Source: Pempheris klunzingeri
Taxonomy: Eukaryota > Chordata > Actinopteri > Acropomatiformes > Pempheridae
DNA length: 64,000 bases
Assembly (NCBI RefSeq): GCF_042242105.1
Contig: NC_092027.1
Span: 12,061,721-12,125,720, forward strand
Reading direction: 5' to 3'
Positions 48,601-60,619 of this stretch are shown here, piece after piece (positions within the stretch are counted from its first letter, which is position 1; every line of letters starts with the position of its first letter). The position numbers and the translations under genes were made by a program. The notes under the pieces are model-generated. The model had not been told where the DNA came from. It saw only the letters and a program-made list of their open reading frames with translations, and did no database searches.

Positions 48601-50926
48601 AAAGGTCTCTGCTTCATCCGAGTTTTTCTCAGACTTTTCATTGAGATCCTGTGCAGTAAACAAACAAATATTAACAAGTATACTGAAACAGTGCTGCAAT
48701 GTAAAACATGTCCGTCAAAGTACAGATACAACTATCAAACATGACATACTGATGGTGCAAAAATGGCGAAAAATGGCAGGCCATTCTGCCTACAGTTTAA
48801 AATAATAGCAACGCATCATATAGTATGAATGAATCATACAAGCTGTTGCAAGTTTATAACGAGCACATATCTAAAATTAATGCAGTATAATTAAAAAGCC
48901 CTGCAATTAAATCCTTCATGATTGAACTGTGTGGTCATTTTGGAGGCTGCAGCTTGTGATGAACTGTATTACATTATGCAGAGAGATGTTTCTAATATTT
49001 TGTCCAGCCTGTTTGTATCGATGAGGGTACAGTAATAGTCAAAAGTCTCTCTTATCTATATTATTCAACAGCACCTCATCTACAGCATGATCTTCAAGTT
49101 GAATCGACACTTCTCTAAAAACAGCTTCGACAAGTCTTCATGAAGATGTTATGTAATAAAATTTGAAGCTGAAAAAACAGATAACTACAGTGGAGCAAAA
49201 GGTAAAGCGCTTCAATCTGAAATGCAGAAGAATCAAGTCAAATGAAACGGAAAAACAGATGAGAATGTAGTCAATTTTCACATCTGTGTAAAACCAGTGT
49301 AGCTGAGAAATAGTTGACAGCGCTGACACAGTACTTGTGACTAATGTTCATTTTTGCACTATTCTTTGTACCGTGTGGTTTAGGGATGGGTATCGAGAGC
49401 CAGTTCCAGTAGGGATTCGGCTCCAAATTGTCTGATCCATCGATTCCTTTAATCAATGTCGACAGTCGGGCATTACAAAGCAATGACGTTGAAGTCAAGT
49501 TCTTATTGAGGGTAAATAGCCTGATAGAATAACATCTGCATTGTGAATTTTTACTAAAATCTAAATGAAAACGAATGTTGTACAAATATTCTCATTTCAT
49601 CTATTTTAGATGATGACTGACTGTGTTCAGACTCAATAGATACGCCAATAAATTAGTTGCTGGTATCAATAAAATCACATCAATTCCCGTCCCTAGTGTG
49701 GTGTGTTTGTATAATGCTGCCATCTATCACCCTTAGAGTTTTAATGCTACTGACAAGAATCAAGTGTAAAATCTCTGCAGTTTTGTCAAAACAAACCAAG
49801 CACTGCTGTGGTTAAAAGAGCATCTGTTTCCTAACTTGTTGCTATGGATGTAGATTAGACTAATATATATATACACATATATATGTACACAGTATATAAT
49901 ATACACACACATCAGTATCAAAATATAAGAATATGTGTGACTAGTCACGGGTAATCTTTTTGGTGGAAGAAATCCTGAGAATCAAACACGGCCATTAAAC
50001 AGTCCTGTTCTTGATTTGCTACATTATGCACATCAGCTCAATGCCACAGAAAATCTCTGATAGTGTACATGACATCATTATCGTCCAACCCCACTTGTTA
50101 CCATAACAACCAAAGAAAAAAAAAATCTCTCAATGGCAACACGACCATCATCATATCACATTCAAATCTGATTGTAATGCTTTATGATGGCAGTATTCAA
50201 ATGTTTGTAACCCAACTTTAACAAACACTGTCGACCATAAATTGATTTATATTAATTTTTAACTGGGAGGCCGTCGACATGCCTTGTGTTGTGATGATTG
50301 CATTAAAAATCAACAGTGCTGAAACATGACTGATGTCGTCACTGTTAATGAGCAGTAAGCATCTATTACATCAAGTTTGATAAGTCAATGATACCTAACT
50401 TGCTTTGTATGTAAATGACATAAATAAAACGCATTTCTCCAGAATCACAAGATTGGGTAGCAGATGGTAGCTCTAACTCTTGACCCATGTTTCAGATACT
50501 ACAATTCCTGTTATGGTTGTTATTCTTAAACTCTAATCTGCTTTTAGTGCAACGACCGTTGGGCTATTAGCACTGGATCTGTAAGCACAGACTAGAAACT
50601 TTAGGCCACAGACGATATACATAAATCATCATAACGAGTCTAAGTATATACAGCAAAATGCTACTGCACAATAAACAAATAAAACAAACTGGCTTATTAG
50701 CTGGGCTATTTGTAGCTAACCTATCTCGTGTGAAGTATCAAATACAGCGACCTACTAGCATAGGACCAGGCACACGTCTTAACGGAAAACGCAATTATTT
50801 TTCAAGATTAAGACAAACCTTCAGCAATTTCTGGCAGTCTTCCAGGCCGATCTCACTTAGGATGCTTTTCACAGCCTTGCGTGCCTTACGGATCTTCTCA
50901 ATATTTCCAACCGGGACCTGATACAT
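45679..50926 (-). CDS. adnp2: ADNP2, zinc-finger homeobox protein
   Basis: Three coding exons on the minus strand (50819-50926, 48544-48648, 45679-48405) join at codon boundaries to 979 residues (human about 1,131). The N-terminus [20 protein letters not shown] matches the ADNP/ADNP2 start. C2H2-type fingers begin at C81-x2-C84 and recur through the protein (about eight or nine, several irregular). [17 protein letters not shown] and [21 protein letters not shown] are ADNP2-type blocks. A divergent homeodomain lies near 855-905, followed by [16 protein letters not shown], matching the ADNP2 C-terminus. A proline/glutamine-rich linker ([18 protein letters not shown]) precedes the homeodomain. 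ADNP proteins act in chromatin repression complexes; ADNP2 is less studied. The start exon begins at 50940, 14 nt before the ATG. Whether this is the a or b fish copy is not resolved. Confidence 0.93.
49381..49695. mobile_element. hAT-type MITE in ADNP2 intron
   Basis: A 315-bp element with ends TAGGGATGGG and CCCGTCCCTA, inverted repeats with one mismatch. It is flanked by GTGTGGTT (49373-49380) and GTGTGGTG (49696-49703), an 8-bp target duplication with one mismatch, as hAT elements make. No coding capacity. It lies in the intron between ADNP2 coding exons 1 and 2. Confidence 0.82.
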
Positions 50927-51055
50927 TATTCCCCACAAGCCTTGTAAAAGAAAACAAGATGTTAAGGAGCTGTAACACAGACACCATGAGGGAATATCAT
51001 CATGCTGAATCAATTATTCTGTGTATTTAGAGTGCATAATATATGTGAGTGTTTT

Positions 51056-51074
51056 CATGTGTGTGTGTGTGTGT

Positions 51075-51130
<56 letters not shown>
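51056..51130. repeat. (TG)n/(CA)n inverted junction
   Basis: About 8 TG units, then the bridge TACATA, then about 35 CA units. The two arrays are complementary. This lies in the ADNP2 first intron. Confidence 0.93.
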
Positions 51131-51135
<5 letters not shown>

Positions 51136-52085
51136 AATATATTAAGAATACTGAGATGAGTATGCATATGATAACTTGATATGCATGTATGTGTGTGATT
51201 GTAATGTGTGAGTAATTTATTTTTATTGGCTTATTTTTCCTTGAGGGTGTTTTTATGTTTGTCTGTTATCATGTTTTTTGAGTTTCATGTGTTTTGAATA
51301 AAAAAAATTAAAATGTATATCGCGGTGGTGACACACTTCCCAGTTTCCACTTTTCACTGCTGCCCCAAATACAGCTGTTTGGTGATGGGAGACAAATCAA
51401 TGCAATTATTTGTGGTCAGCATGTCAATATGTCCAGCATGTATGCGGACAAGCCATTTAGATAAGCCTATCATCTAATTCCGTTAGGAAATCAAGATATT
51501 GAGCACCTATTGTTTTGCTAACATAAACTTGCAAACAGACTGAATTATTAACATACTGCAATATAAATGATGTAGTAACATAGTAAACTACAGATAACAC
51601 TGTCTGGATATTTTGCTATAAAATGACTAATATAATAATAATATCAATTGAGTAATCATATAACTATTAGAATGAAACAGCATGACTGTACATGGATAGT
51701 ATGCCTGCTAAGCACAGTGTTCACATAAATAAAGCCCATAACATTCACTGTGCAACAGCTGATCTCACTACAGTGTAAGCCTCTGTATGAATTATACATG
51801 ATTACTAACGGTGGCCATTAACTATTGGGTGAGAACAAACTCGGTGAGTTTAAAGTGTGCATTTTGATCCAGATCCCCCCCAAACTAAACATGTCCCTCA
51901 CACAGCCATGCTAGCCCTGCTGCTGTCTGTCTGTGTGCGTGTGTGTCTGTGTGAGTGAGTGCTACACACACTGGAGTCATTAAAAAGCCCTGCTAGCACG
52001 CTGACAGTGACAAGCCGGGTCAGTAAGCCGGCCGTGCCGCTTCTTCCTACTTGAGGATGCAAGCAGCGTCCTCTCGGATATTTAC

Positions 52086-52440
52086 CTCGTCTTATTTTCA
52101 GTGTAGGTTTACGTAAGTTGTCGCTGTGCCGCCTCCGACAGGGCTAACGCTCTCCACTTCCACCGGCCCTCAACTGTGTGTGTGTCGGCAAGCTGCGTCT
52201 GCTCCCGCGGGCTGCGTACAGATACTCATCCGAGCAGCATCCTCTGTCCGCACACACCGCGGTAGGAAGAGTGTAGCCAAATGTGAAAGGTGATGTTTGC
52301 GAACCCCCTCCAGAGATAAGTTATTTCTGGTGCTGCTTTTGTCCCTTTCTTCCCCTATTGAGGAAAAAATGGCGCTCAAGTTCAGGATCTTACGTAGCTG
52401 TCCTCATTTGCATATTGTACAAACTGACCAATGGGAGGCC
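52086..52440 (-). promoter_or_regulatory. ADNP2 promoter and probable 5' UTR exon
   Basis: A CpG-rich stretch in which the minus strand offers a donor AGACGAG/GTAAAT (exon end at 52086). Further upstream are an octamer ATTTGCAT (52406-52413) and a CCAAT box (52428-52432). A YY1-like AAAATGGCGC occurs at 52,366 on the plus strand. The transcription start is not fixed by sequence. Introns on either side of coding exon 1 account for the 48.6-52.1 kb span. Confidence 0.45.
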
Positions 52441-55400
52441 TCTTAGCTTAAAAACTGACAAACTTTTTATTCTCTCACCAAGACTCTCCGTCGTTGTTCC
52501 CCAGTGTTCAGGTGATCAGCTTCACAGTTGTGTTTAGATTTCATGTAATAACTTACTTGTTAATTAGAATTCTACATCAGATAGCTAGGTCAGGGGGGCG
52601 TGGCTACCCAGACCCCCACTGGCAGTCATGTGGTACATGACTAAGGCTAACCAATGAGCTGTCGAGAAAATGAGCTAAATGGGCGGTCCCTGTGGTGTGA
52701 CGTCATATCATGCTACTTTTTTTAGCCAGTTAAACTGAAGCACCATTTTGATTGGAGAGGAAGTGAAACTGATAGGTTAGACTTATTTTAGCTAGCTTAG
52801 CATAAAGTGTCATGACTTTCCAGCATGTTCAATGATAACAGAAAAAAACAAAATGGCTAGCGACCAGCGTACAGGGATTCATAATGGCGAAACTTTATTT
52901 TAGATTTTTGTAATTAGTGCTAATTGTAAAAGTTGATTCGAATCACATTAACAATCGTTACGTTCAGCTTTTCCACCTTCCATCTTGTGAACATGTTCAC
53001 TTCCGCACAAGTTGAGCAAAACTTACAGCCTATCAGTTAGCCTTTACAAAGAAAGGTCAGCCTGTTTGAACACAAATTAACAATTCGTGATAGTGATCAT
53101 GTGATGTTACGATGTTACTTCGTTGAGGACTTTTGATGTGCAATTGTTTTGCGTCACCAATCTACCACAGCATTTTTGACCCCCAATGCATTATATTAGC
53201 TATTGTTACACGGTACCACGGGCTGTAATATAATCCTTCCTCCTCACCATAATTGTCCATTATTCCCTCACATATGTTACTTGCCATTCCTCATGTGCCA
53301 ATGTTTACCAGACCACTGGGAAAGTTTTTTAACAACCAAATTTAAAATTTGACTATGAGGATCACATTTACCATTCTGTCCGGTGGTCAGGCAGTGCAAA
53401 ACAATGGTCATTTAAGATGAACTTCATAAGAGACAGAGTGAAGTGTCAGCATCCATGACGGCTGCACTGCAGCTGATTGCGCTGCCGCATTTCTAGTAAA
53501 GTCAGAGCAGTCACATCCCAAAGCTTTATTAAATGAAACCAATCAGTGAGCCACCAATCAGAATCAACCACCAAGAGTTCATTCATGCTTTGCTCGATCA
53601 TACCAAACATCAGGCTGTGAATCCAGAGAGTTACACTTCAGTCATGTCTTTTAAAATCCATCACCTCTATATTATAACCTTGTATTCACAGAGTCTATTT
53701 GTTTCTATGCTGCTCTGCAGTGTCAAGTTATGTGCACCGGAGTACGTGCTTTGTTCCCGAAAGTCTCACCAGTTGCCTGCCATGTTATTATTATCATCGC
53801 CACCACTATCAAATAAACCATGACCATTTCTTCTAAATACACTCGATAACTCACTTTTCTGACCATGGTGACATGCACTGAGCGGCAAATCAAAGCATGT
53901 GAATGCTCCACTGATCTATTTGTCTAATCCATTATCAGACTCAATACCGATAACATACACTTAAACATGACACACTTAATTGGAGCTACAATGGCTCCTC
54001 TTAGAGCCCTTTAGCTGGTATTCCCTCTCTCACATACAACACCAAGGAAGCGCGTCAGAGGCTGTAATCTATTTTGAAGCAAATTTCTCCATAGGAAATC
54101 AATGGCTTGAAATTAAACTTGTTGTATCAGGCAAGGACCTTATTGGGAGTGTCAGTGTATCATGTTCAGGAACACCCTGACAGGTCATGTAAGGTCATTT
54201 CCATCCAGTAATGTAATGTCCCAAATGTACCCTTTTACCCCGCAGCTAATAGGCCACCCTGACAACCTTATCTGAATTTTCACTGCTAAAACCTTTTAAT
54301 AACTGAATTTAAAGATGTCTAGTTGAACTGAAAAGTGCTTTGCGACCAGATAGATGCTGTAATATAGTGTTAAGAGGGTGTGGAGGACATACTGTAGATG
54401 CTGTACTCTATAATAAGTAGACTGTAATTTAAGTGTTTCGCATATATAATGTGTGTCGTCGAAGCCCATGCCAGTTTTCATTACAACACAACAGCAGGAT
54501 TCATTGATTAAATGCCCTTTTCTGGCCAAAGATGATGCTGCAGTGCTCTGTCATGTCATAATATACATCTAAACTGATTGGGTTTCATTTTCTCAATGGA
54601 TACAATCATAAAAATCACATTAATATACTCCTCTAGTATATTAGGCTAGTATAAAGGACAGTTGAATTAATAGCCAAAGAACTGCTCATCCATCAACAAC
54701 GGAACAGGATACTTCCCTGTTGTAACAAAATTAATACCAGCATGAGCCATCAGTACGAAAATGTTTAGCTTGAGTTTTTAACTTAATGAAATGATGCAGC
54801 TGTGTCTAGATAAAGGAGATACAGAAATATTACCTCATTTTAATGACCAAACAGTGTTTAAGTAAGATTGCTTGAACCATCTCCAACTTTTACTGGTTAC
54901 AGCAGGAAGCAGGATCTCATTCATGTCTGCAAAAGAGTGAGTCCAAGCAGCCCTAAATCTGGATTACAGATTGTTTCCAGGACATTTTAACTACTGTGCG
55001 ACCAGAACACACAGCAGATCAGAAACATATGTTTCTGAGTTATGTTGGCCTACAGTGAAGATTTTTTATCAAGAACGCGTGTAAGAACATAAAGTGCTCC
55101 AAAGATCACTCATACTCAAGATAGATGATTTCAGTCAGAAATGTATTAAATTAATCACTTTCATTACTTTAACAAGCACAATTTACAGTCAAAAACAGGC
55201 TATGGTCCATTAGTGCCTTAGACAAGCAAGTAATTAATACATTAGTCATTTGTAACACACGAGGGCAGGATTCTTTTAAAACTGCAGTTAAGTCAGATCA
55301 CCTTTAATATTATTATTAGACAGGAGAGATTTAGCTGTACATGAGACTGTGCATTTTGATCCCCCATTACTTTAGAGGCATGAGGAAACGTCTGGCATGT

Positions 55401-56560
55401 TATTTGTCATTCACACTGCCTCAGAGAGGTCTGTGTACAACTAGGATGTCTTTCACTTGAGTGATCTAGACACCCAAGTCCACATCCGCCACATACAGAT
55501 CACTGATGTTTGAGCACTCTTCATAAATGGCTCCTTTGCTGGTTTTTCAGATCCTGGGGGGGGACAAGGACCAATCCCTTGGCAAGAGACACTAATAATA
55601 TAAAGATCTGAAAAATCAGGGCTGCATTGTTAAATGTCACAGCATTTCTTTAACCTACAAAAAGATTTTGTGCATTTGAAACCACATTAACCTCTCTCTG
55701 TATTAGAGGCAAGGAGTGCATTAGGGTGTATCATGCCTTTGAGTATAGGGGAAACCACTGAGGTCACAAATGGCAATCACAGCACACTTAATCCATGTAG
55801 CGTTAAAAAACACATCAACATCTTATCAGGAAAACACTGTTAGATGGGCCACAGCATAATACCTGGGCAAAACACACTTAAAGATGGAGCTTTGAATATG
55901 CCCCAGTAATATCTGAATCCAATAAATAAAAATGCATTGAGGTGAACTGCAACAAAGAAAGAGGTTACATCATTGTCATAATTTCATTTAAACTATGCAA
56001 AGTGAGGGGTCTGAAGTACAGAATCCACATGAGGCATTAATTCTTCTAAACACTTCAAAAATCATCTACAGACAAAATGTACTGATGTTGAACAGACACA
56101 GGATTTACACGACTGTCAACAGGTAATCAATAGAGGACATGATTTAAATCAATTGTACATTTTGTAAACTGGATTTGATTTAGGAAACAAACCGCCCCAA
56201 ATGTGTTGGGGGGGTCCCATCTCCACAGAGTCGTCCATTTTGTTGCATAATGTCATTTGAGCTTGGGCTGGAGTTCTTTTAGCTGACAGATTTCAGAGAC
56301 ATCAGAGGGAGGATCTTTTCTATCTTCTAGATAAAATTTTAGACAATTGTGGTATCAACGACCAATTGTTTCTAATTTCCGGAGATAAAAAAAAGTCAAA
56401 TTCCTTGAAGAAACAATAGGACACTGCATTTCCAAAAAGGTGGCTGGAATGTTGACCACATTTTGCCCCGTGTCCCAAATACCTCGCCGACCCCCCCCTC
56501 TCACATGGTGAGAGCAGAGGCTATGGAGGATCTGTGCAATACAATATGGGACAGGGGCAG
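52441..56560. other. Gap between ADNP2 and AZIN1
   Basis: AT-rich DNA with no recognisable gene. Its right part must include the AZIN1 3' UTR, whose length I could not define. Confidence 0.5.
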
Positions 56561-56567
56561 AGGGTAG

Positions 56568-59500
56568 TTACGCGCTGTACTGCACCATGGAGAAGTTCTT
56601 CATGGCACTGTCCAGCACCACGCCGGCCTCCTGCATTTCGTACCTGTGGGTGACACGAAGCGTCAGAATCAGGTCTCCCGAAACACTTCATGGTCTTATT
56701 ACTTTGTATTGCATGCGAATTGCCCCTCACACTCACCAGTCAGAGGTGGAGACAGTGTAGTAGATGGGCAGCTGGGAGGAGCTGAACTCCTCCAGGCCGC
56801 ATGCTCCCATGTTGGAGAAGAGAAGCCAGTCTCCCACGCTGAGCTCAGGCAGCAGGCAGCGCTCCACCACACGGTCCAGCTGGTCCAGTGATGGGCCCCA
56901 CAGGCTGCTGGGATACACCGCCTCCTCAGCACACAGCACATGCTGAAGAGAGGAGAGAGTGTCATCAAAACTAAACTAATAACTTAAATGCAGTAAAAAT
57001 ACCAATAAAAGTAACTGATGGATCACCATTTGCAAACTGTATTCCTATGACGGCTAAAAGATGTTAGTCGCATTTATGAAACGAATTACAACACAGAACA
57101 CAATTTCTACATCACTGTCCATCTTTGTCTGTTTGTATTACCCTGACCTACTTAATCAAATTACTATTTAACTACAGTTCCAGTTTGACTTCATGTTGTG
57201 GAGTTCATTTATAGTTATTTTATGATTGTAAACAGGGCAAAGAAGAGGAAATTCATCATGAACTGTCATTACTAGTCAGATCTGGTGGGAAGTACAGGTG
57301 GGTAGTGGACTGCCATTGACCTTATTAACTAATGTCACACCTTGAAAGAACAATTTATGTTTAAATACGTGCGCTTTGTAGGAAGGACCCAAAAACCAAT
57401 GTAGGGTGCTATAAATGGGACAATTCACAATCTAAACCAATTCCTGCTTCCCTAAATACTCATAACGCATGACCCTTTTTTCCTATTCAACTGGAGCTGC
57501 TATCGGATGCGTCGATCTTGAATGGGGTTGAGTCTCCTGGGTGGAGGCCTACTAACCTTGTGCACTGACGGGGCAGTGATGGAGATTCCCAGCAGCTTGC
57601 GGCTGAATGGACCATAAACACCCTCATTCATGTAGTACAGGAACTCAGTATCTTCATTGTTCTCACCTGTGTAAATACAGTGGGTAACCATATCAGAAAT
57701 ATAGAACATACTGTATTATTTACAAACTGAGGACTCGGAGAGGGACTTGGCCTGAGATAGTTTTGTTATAATTATGAAACACCCAAGTGTAAAAAGAAAG
57801 AAAAAAAACTTGACAAAACAAATATGAAATAAAACATTCTGTCTTTTCTATGACTGCATACACAGCATTTATCCACAGTCAGATAAAGGCATTACAGTCA
57901 GGACTTAACTAGACTGCAGGGGACAAACGGAACCTCTGAGAGAGTGAAGTAACTCACCCTGAGGGAGGCTGTCCCAGTGGCGGGTCACCACCTTTTTGCC
58001 GATCACGTTGACAGCCAGGCTGAAAGCTGAGGCCACGTAGAAGCTGCCCGGCTGGGCCAACACTTGCACGCCAGACAGTGGGCTGAAGTAAGCACCGAGC
58101 AGCGGCCTGACTGCAGACTCAACCTGCACACACAGAGTTACAGCAAAAATGCCTTCAGTGGGTTTTTCCACATAACAACGAACATGCAAAAACTTTTAAA
58201 ACAGTTTTAAACATTAAAAGCTTAGAACTGTTTAAGTTTTAAACATTAGGATTTAACAGCTGAAATATAGTACTTCACGCATGCTGTTAGTGAGAGGCTA
58301 CTTATGTGATATTGGAGTTGCATATAGATGACAGAGTATCATCACTGTTGAGGACTTCAATTTGGAGAAGTTCTGAATTTTCCCCTGTGTGTTCTTTAGT
58401 TAAGTTTCATATCTTAAGCAAAGTGTCTGCAGAACATGACACCACCATTTGTGATTTTGCTTTCTGAAAACTTTGAAGTGTAACAAGAACGAGGCCAACT
58501 GGGGACAAGTTCCACATCCAAAGTCTGATTAAAACATACCCAATCGTGTCACAGCTGGTTAACTCTTACCTGTTTGAGCTGAAACTCTGAGCCGGTAAAT
58601 CCACCACCAATGTCCAGGATGTTCATGTTAAAGCCCAGATCCACCTGAACAGAAACAAGTCATTACCGTCAATGACAAATAAAGTTGCTGAGGATATCGT
58701 AAAACAATCTTGAGTTGAGTTTATATGTATTAAATTCCCACTGATTAATCATTTCGTAACTTAAGATATTTTCCAGACACTACTCACCCCCATGTCAAAC
58801 ACACAGCGGGCATCTGACAGCGCATGGGTGTAGGCCTGTTGCAGGTCTTGGCAGGAGCTGGGAATGTGGAAGCTCACCCCCACCACCTGAACTCCCTGCT
58901 CCTTGGCTGCTTCCAGCAGGTGCCGGCTGCTCTTCAGAGAGAAGCCAAACGCCATGCTAGTCTCAGCCGCATGGGCCTCAGTAGTCAACTGCAGCAGCAA
59001 CCTAAGAAGGAACAAACAAAGAAACATCAACCAGGGATCAAAACATGGATGAAAGTTTTTGACATTGAAAGAATTCCCACATTTTCAGGCCAAGGGAAAA
59101 AATATTTACTCGTCTATCAAAACAGTAATTACACTCACCCAGTATTCAGTTTTACAGAGGAGCCTGACGATTAAAAGGAATGAAACAAAAAGTTTTGCTG
59201 CATAATCTGATCCCTTACTTTGCATTGGGGTGCAGGCGGGAGATCTTGGACAACTCTGCCTCATTTTCACACACAAGATGCTGGATGTTGTTCTTGGCAG
59301 CATGCTTGATGTGTGCCAGCTGCTTGCAAACACCAGAAAGAATAATGTTTTCTGGTGGCACGCCGTGCTCCAGCACCAGGTTCACTTCAGTCTGGGGGAG
59401 AGAGGACAAACACGTTACAGAAATTAATGCAACAAAGTCTAAAAGTCCCATAAAAACAATCAAAATTGAACCACGTGTGTTGTGTGTTGCATAAGTGGAA

Positions 59501-60092
59501 AGGATAACAGTCATCAGCTGGATAGTAATCAATTGAGTGCCTGTAATGTAATTGCCCCAAATTGTCAAGTGCTTTCATAAGAGGATGAAGCACTGGACAC
59601 TTTAAAAAAAAATACGTCAAAAGCTACGTGAATGTGATTTTGTGAAGTTAAAGCTTACCTTGTTGGCGCAAACAAAGCCAAGGCCCAAGGAGGCCAGCAT
59701 CTCGATGACTGCAGGGCTGCTGTTGCACTTGACTGGGTAGTAGGGCTGCAGCTGTGGCACGACGCTCTGCCAGCACACATGCTGCCGCATCAGGGCGCCG
59801 AGGTCACCCGCCACAAACGCACTCTTCTCCACCTGGGAACACAAGAGGAAGTGGAGGTTGCACTGAGTATACAAAGCAACTGCCCAAACCACATGTGCCA
59901 ATGACAGTGTCGTGAAGGCAATTTGAAGGATCTTGGGATTTTCTTCAACTGCAACCTGAGTCTCTTAAAAGCTCTGCAACGTGAACTTACCAGAGCCTGC
60001 TCACAGATGTGTCCGTCAATGACATCTTCAAGGGTCACTCCTCCCTCCAGGAGTTCAATGATGTAGCTTGGTTTGTCAGCAAGTCCTTTCAT
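56568..60092 (-). CDS. azin1: AZIN1, antizyme inhibitor 1
   Basis: Nine coding exons on the minus strand (59991-60092, 59659-59832, 59219-59391, 58788-59001, 58570-58644, 57958-58123, 57557-57666, 56737-56942, 56568-56643) join in phase to 431 residues (human 448). It has the ornithine decarboxylase fold but resembles human AZIN1 ([35 protein letters not shown]). AZIN1 binds antizyme more tightly than ODC does, freeing ODC and raising polyamine synthesis and uptake. K69, the PLP lysine position, is kept, but ODC D88, R154, E274 and C360 are replaced by V88, Q154, Q270 and L357, so catalysis is not expected. The ODC C-terminal degradation tail is absent. Human S367, a reported RNA-editing site, corresponds to Arg here (VVERCLLPE). 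A long 5' UTR with uORFs lies upstream. Confidence 0.95.
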
Positions 60093-60093
60093 C

Positions 60094-60123
60094 TCAACCG
60101 TATTCCGCTAAGCCGACAATCAT
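60094..60123 (-). promoter_or_regulatory. Short uORF ending one base before AZIN1 ATG
   Basis: ATGATTGTCGGC... encodes nine residues and its TGA ends one nucleotide before the AZIN1 ATG (TGA-G-ATG). It belongs to the mRNA only if the exon begins at 60189 (acceptor TTTTTCCAG). A rival acceptor, GTCGGCTTAG, just before the coding start would remove it. Confidence 0.4.
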
Positions 60124-60619
60124 AAAGAACAGATAAGCAAGTCAGGGGGTCACGACTGAGCCAATGGGGTCCTGCCGGTATGCAACAAACTGGAAAAAGA
60201 GGAAGAGGGAAAAAAACAAAACACATGACTATTAATATCACCACAATAAGCTTTTTTCCCCCCCACAGCAATTTAACCAAGCAAATGAAAGACTCAAGCA
60301 CAGAGCTGTTGAACTTCTACCCAAATGAGTTTCCACTGTTTAAAATCAGCAGCTAAACATATATAAAGTCTGTGGACACAAATAGCCTTCTACACATGCT
60401 TTATAAATCCAAGAAGTCTTAATTTATTCCAAAAAGAAAAATAAAACCTAATATTCTTCCAATACAACTGTGTTTAATCACACCATGGTTTGTATGTATG
60501 CCAGATCCTTCCTAACACAATGATCCTGGACTTTGATACAAGTGTGTGTGTGTGTTTGTGTGTACAAGAGTCATTGAGCCACTCACATGGACAAGTCAGG
60601 AGATGGACTTGTCCCGCTA

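Noticed and set aside
45679-50926. Reading the zinc-finger homeobox gene as ADNP rather than ADNP2
   Set aside because: The IPTG..NG.PTYT.AP block, the [12 protein letters not shown] finger and the LLGF.M.EL..VKH end match ADNP2; ADNP's NAP-region sequence is not seen.
56568-60092. Reading the ODC-like gene as ornithine decarboxylase or AZIN2
   Set aside because: The active-site cysteine and several PLP contacts are replaced, the ODC degradation tail is missing, and the blocks and uORF match AZIN1.
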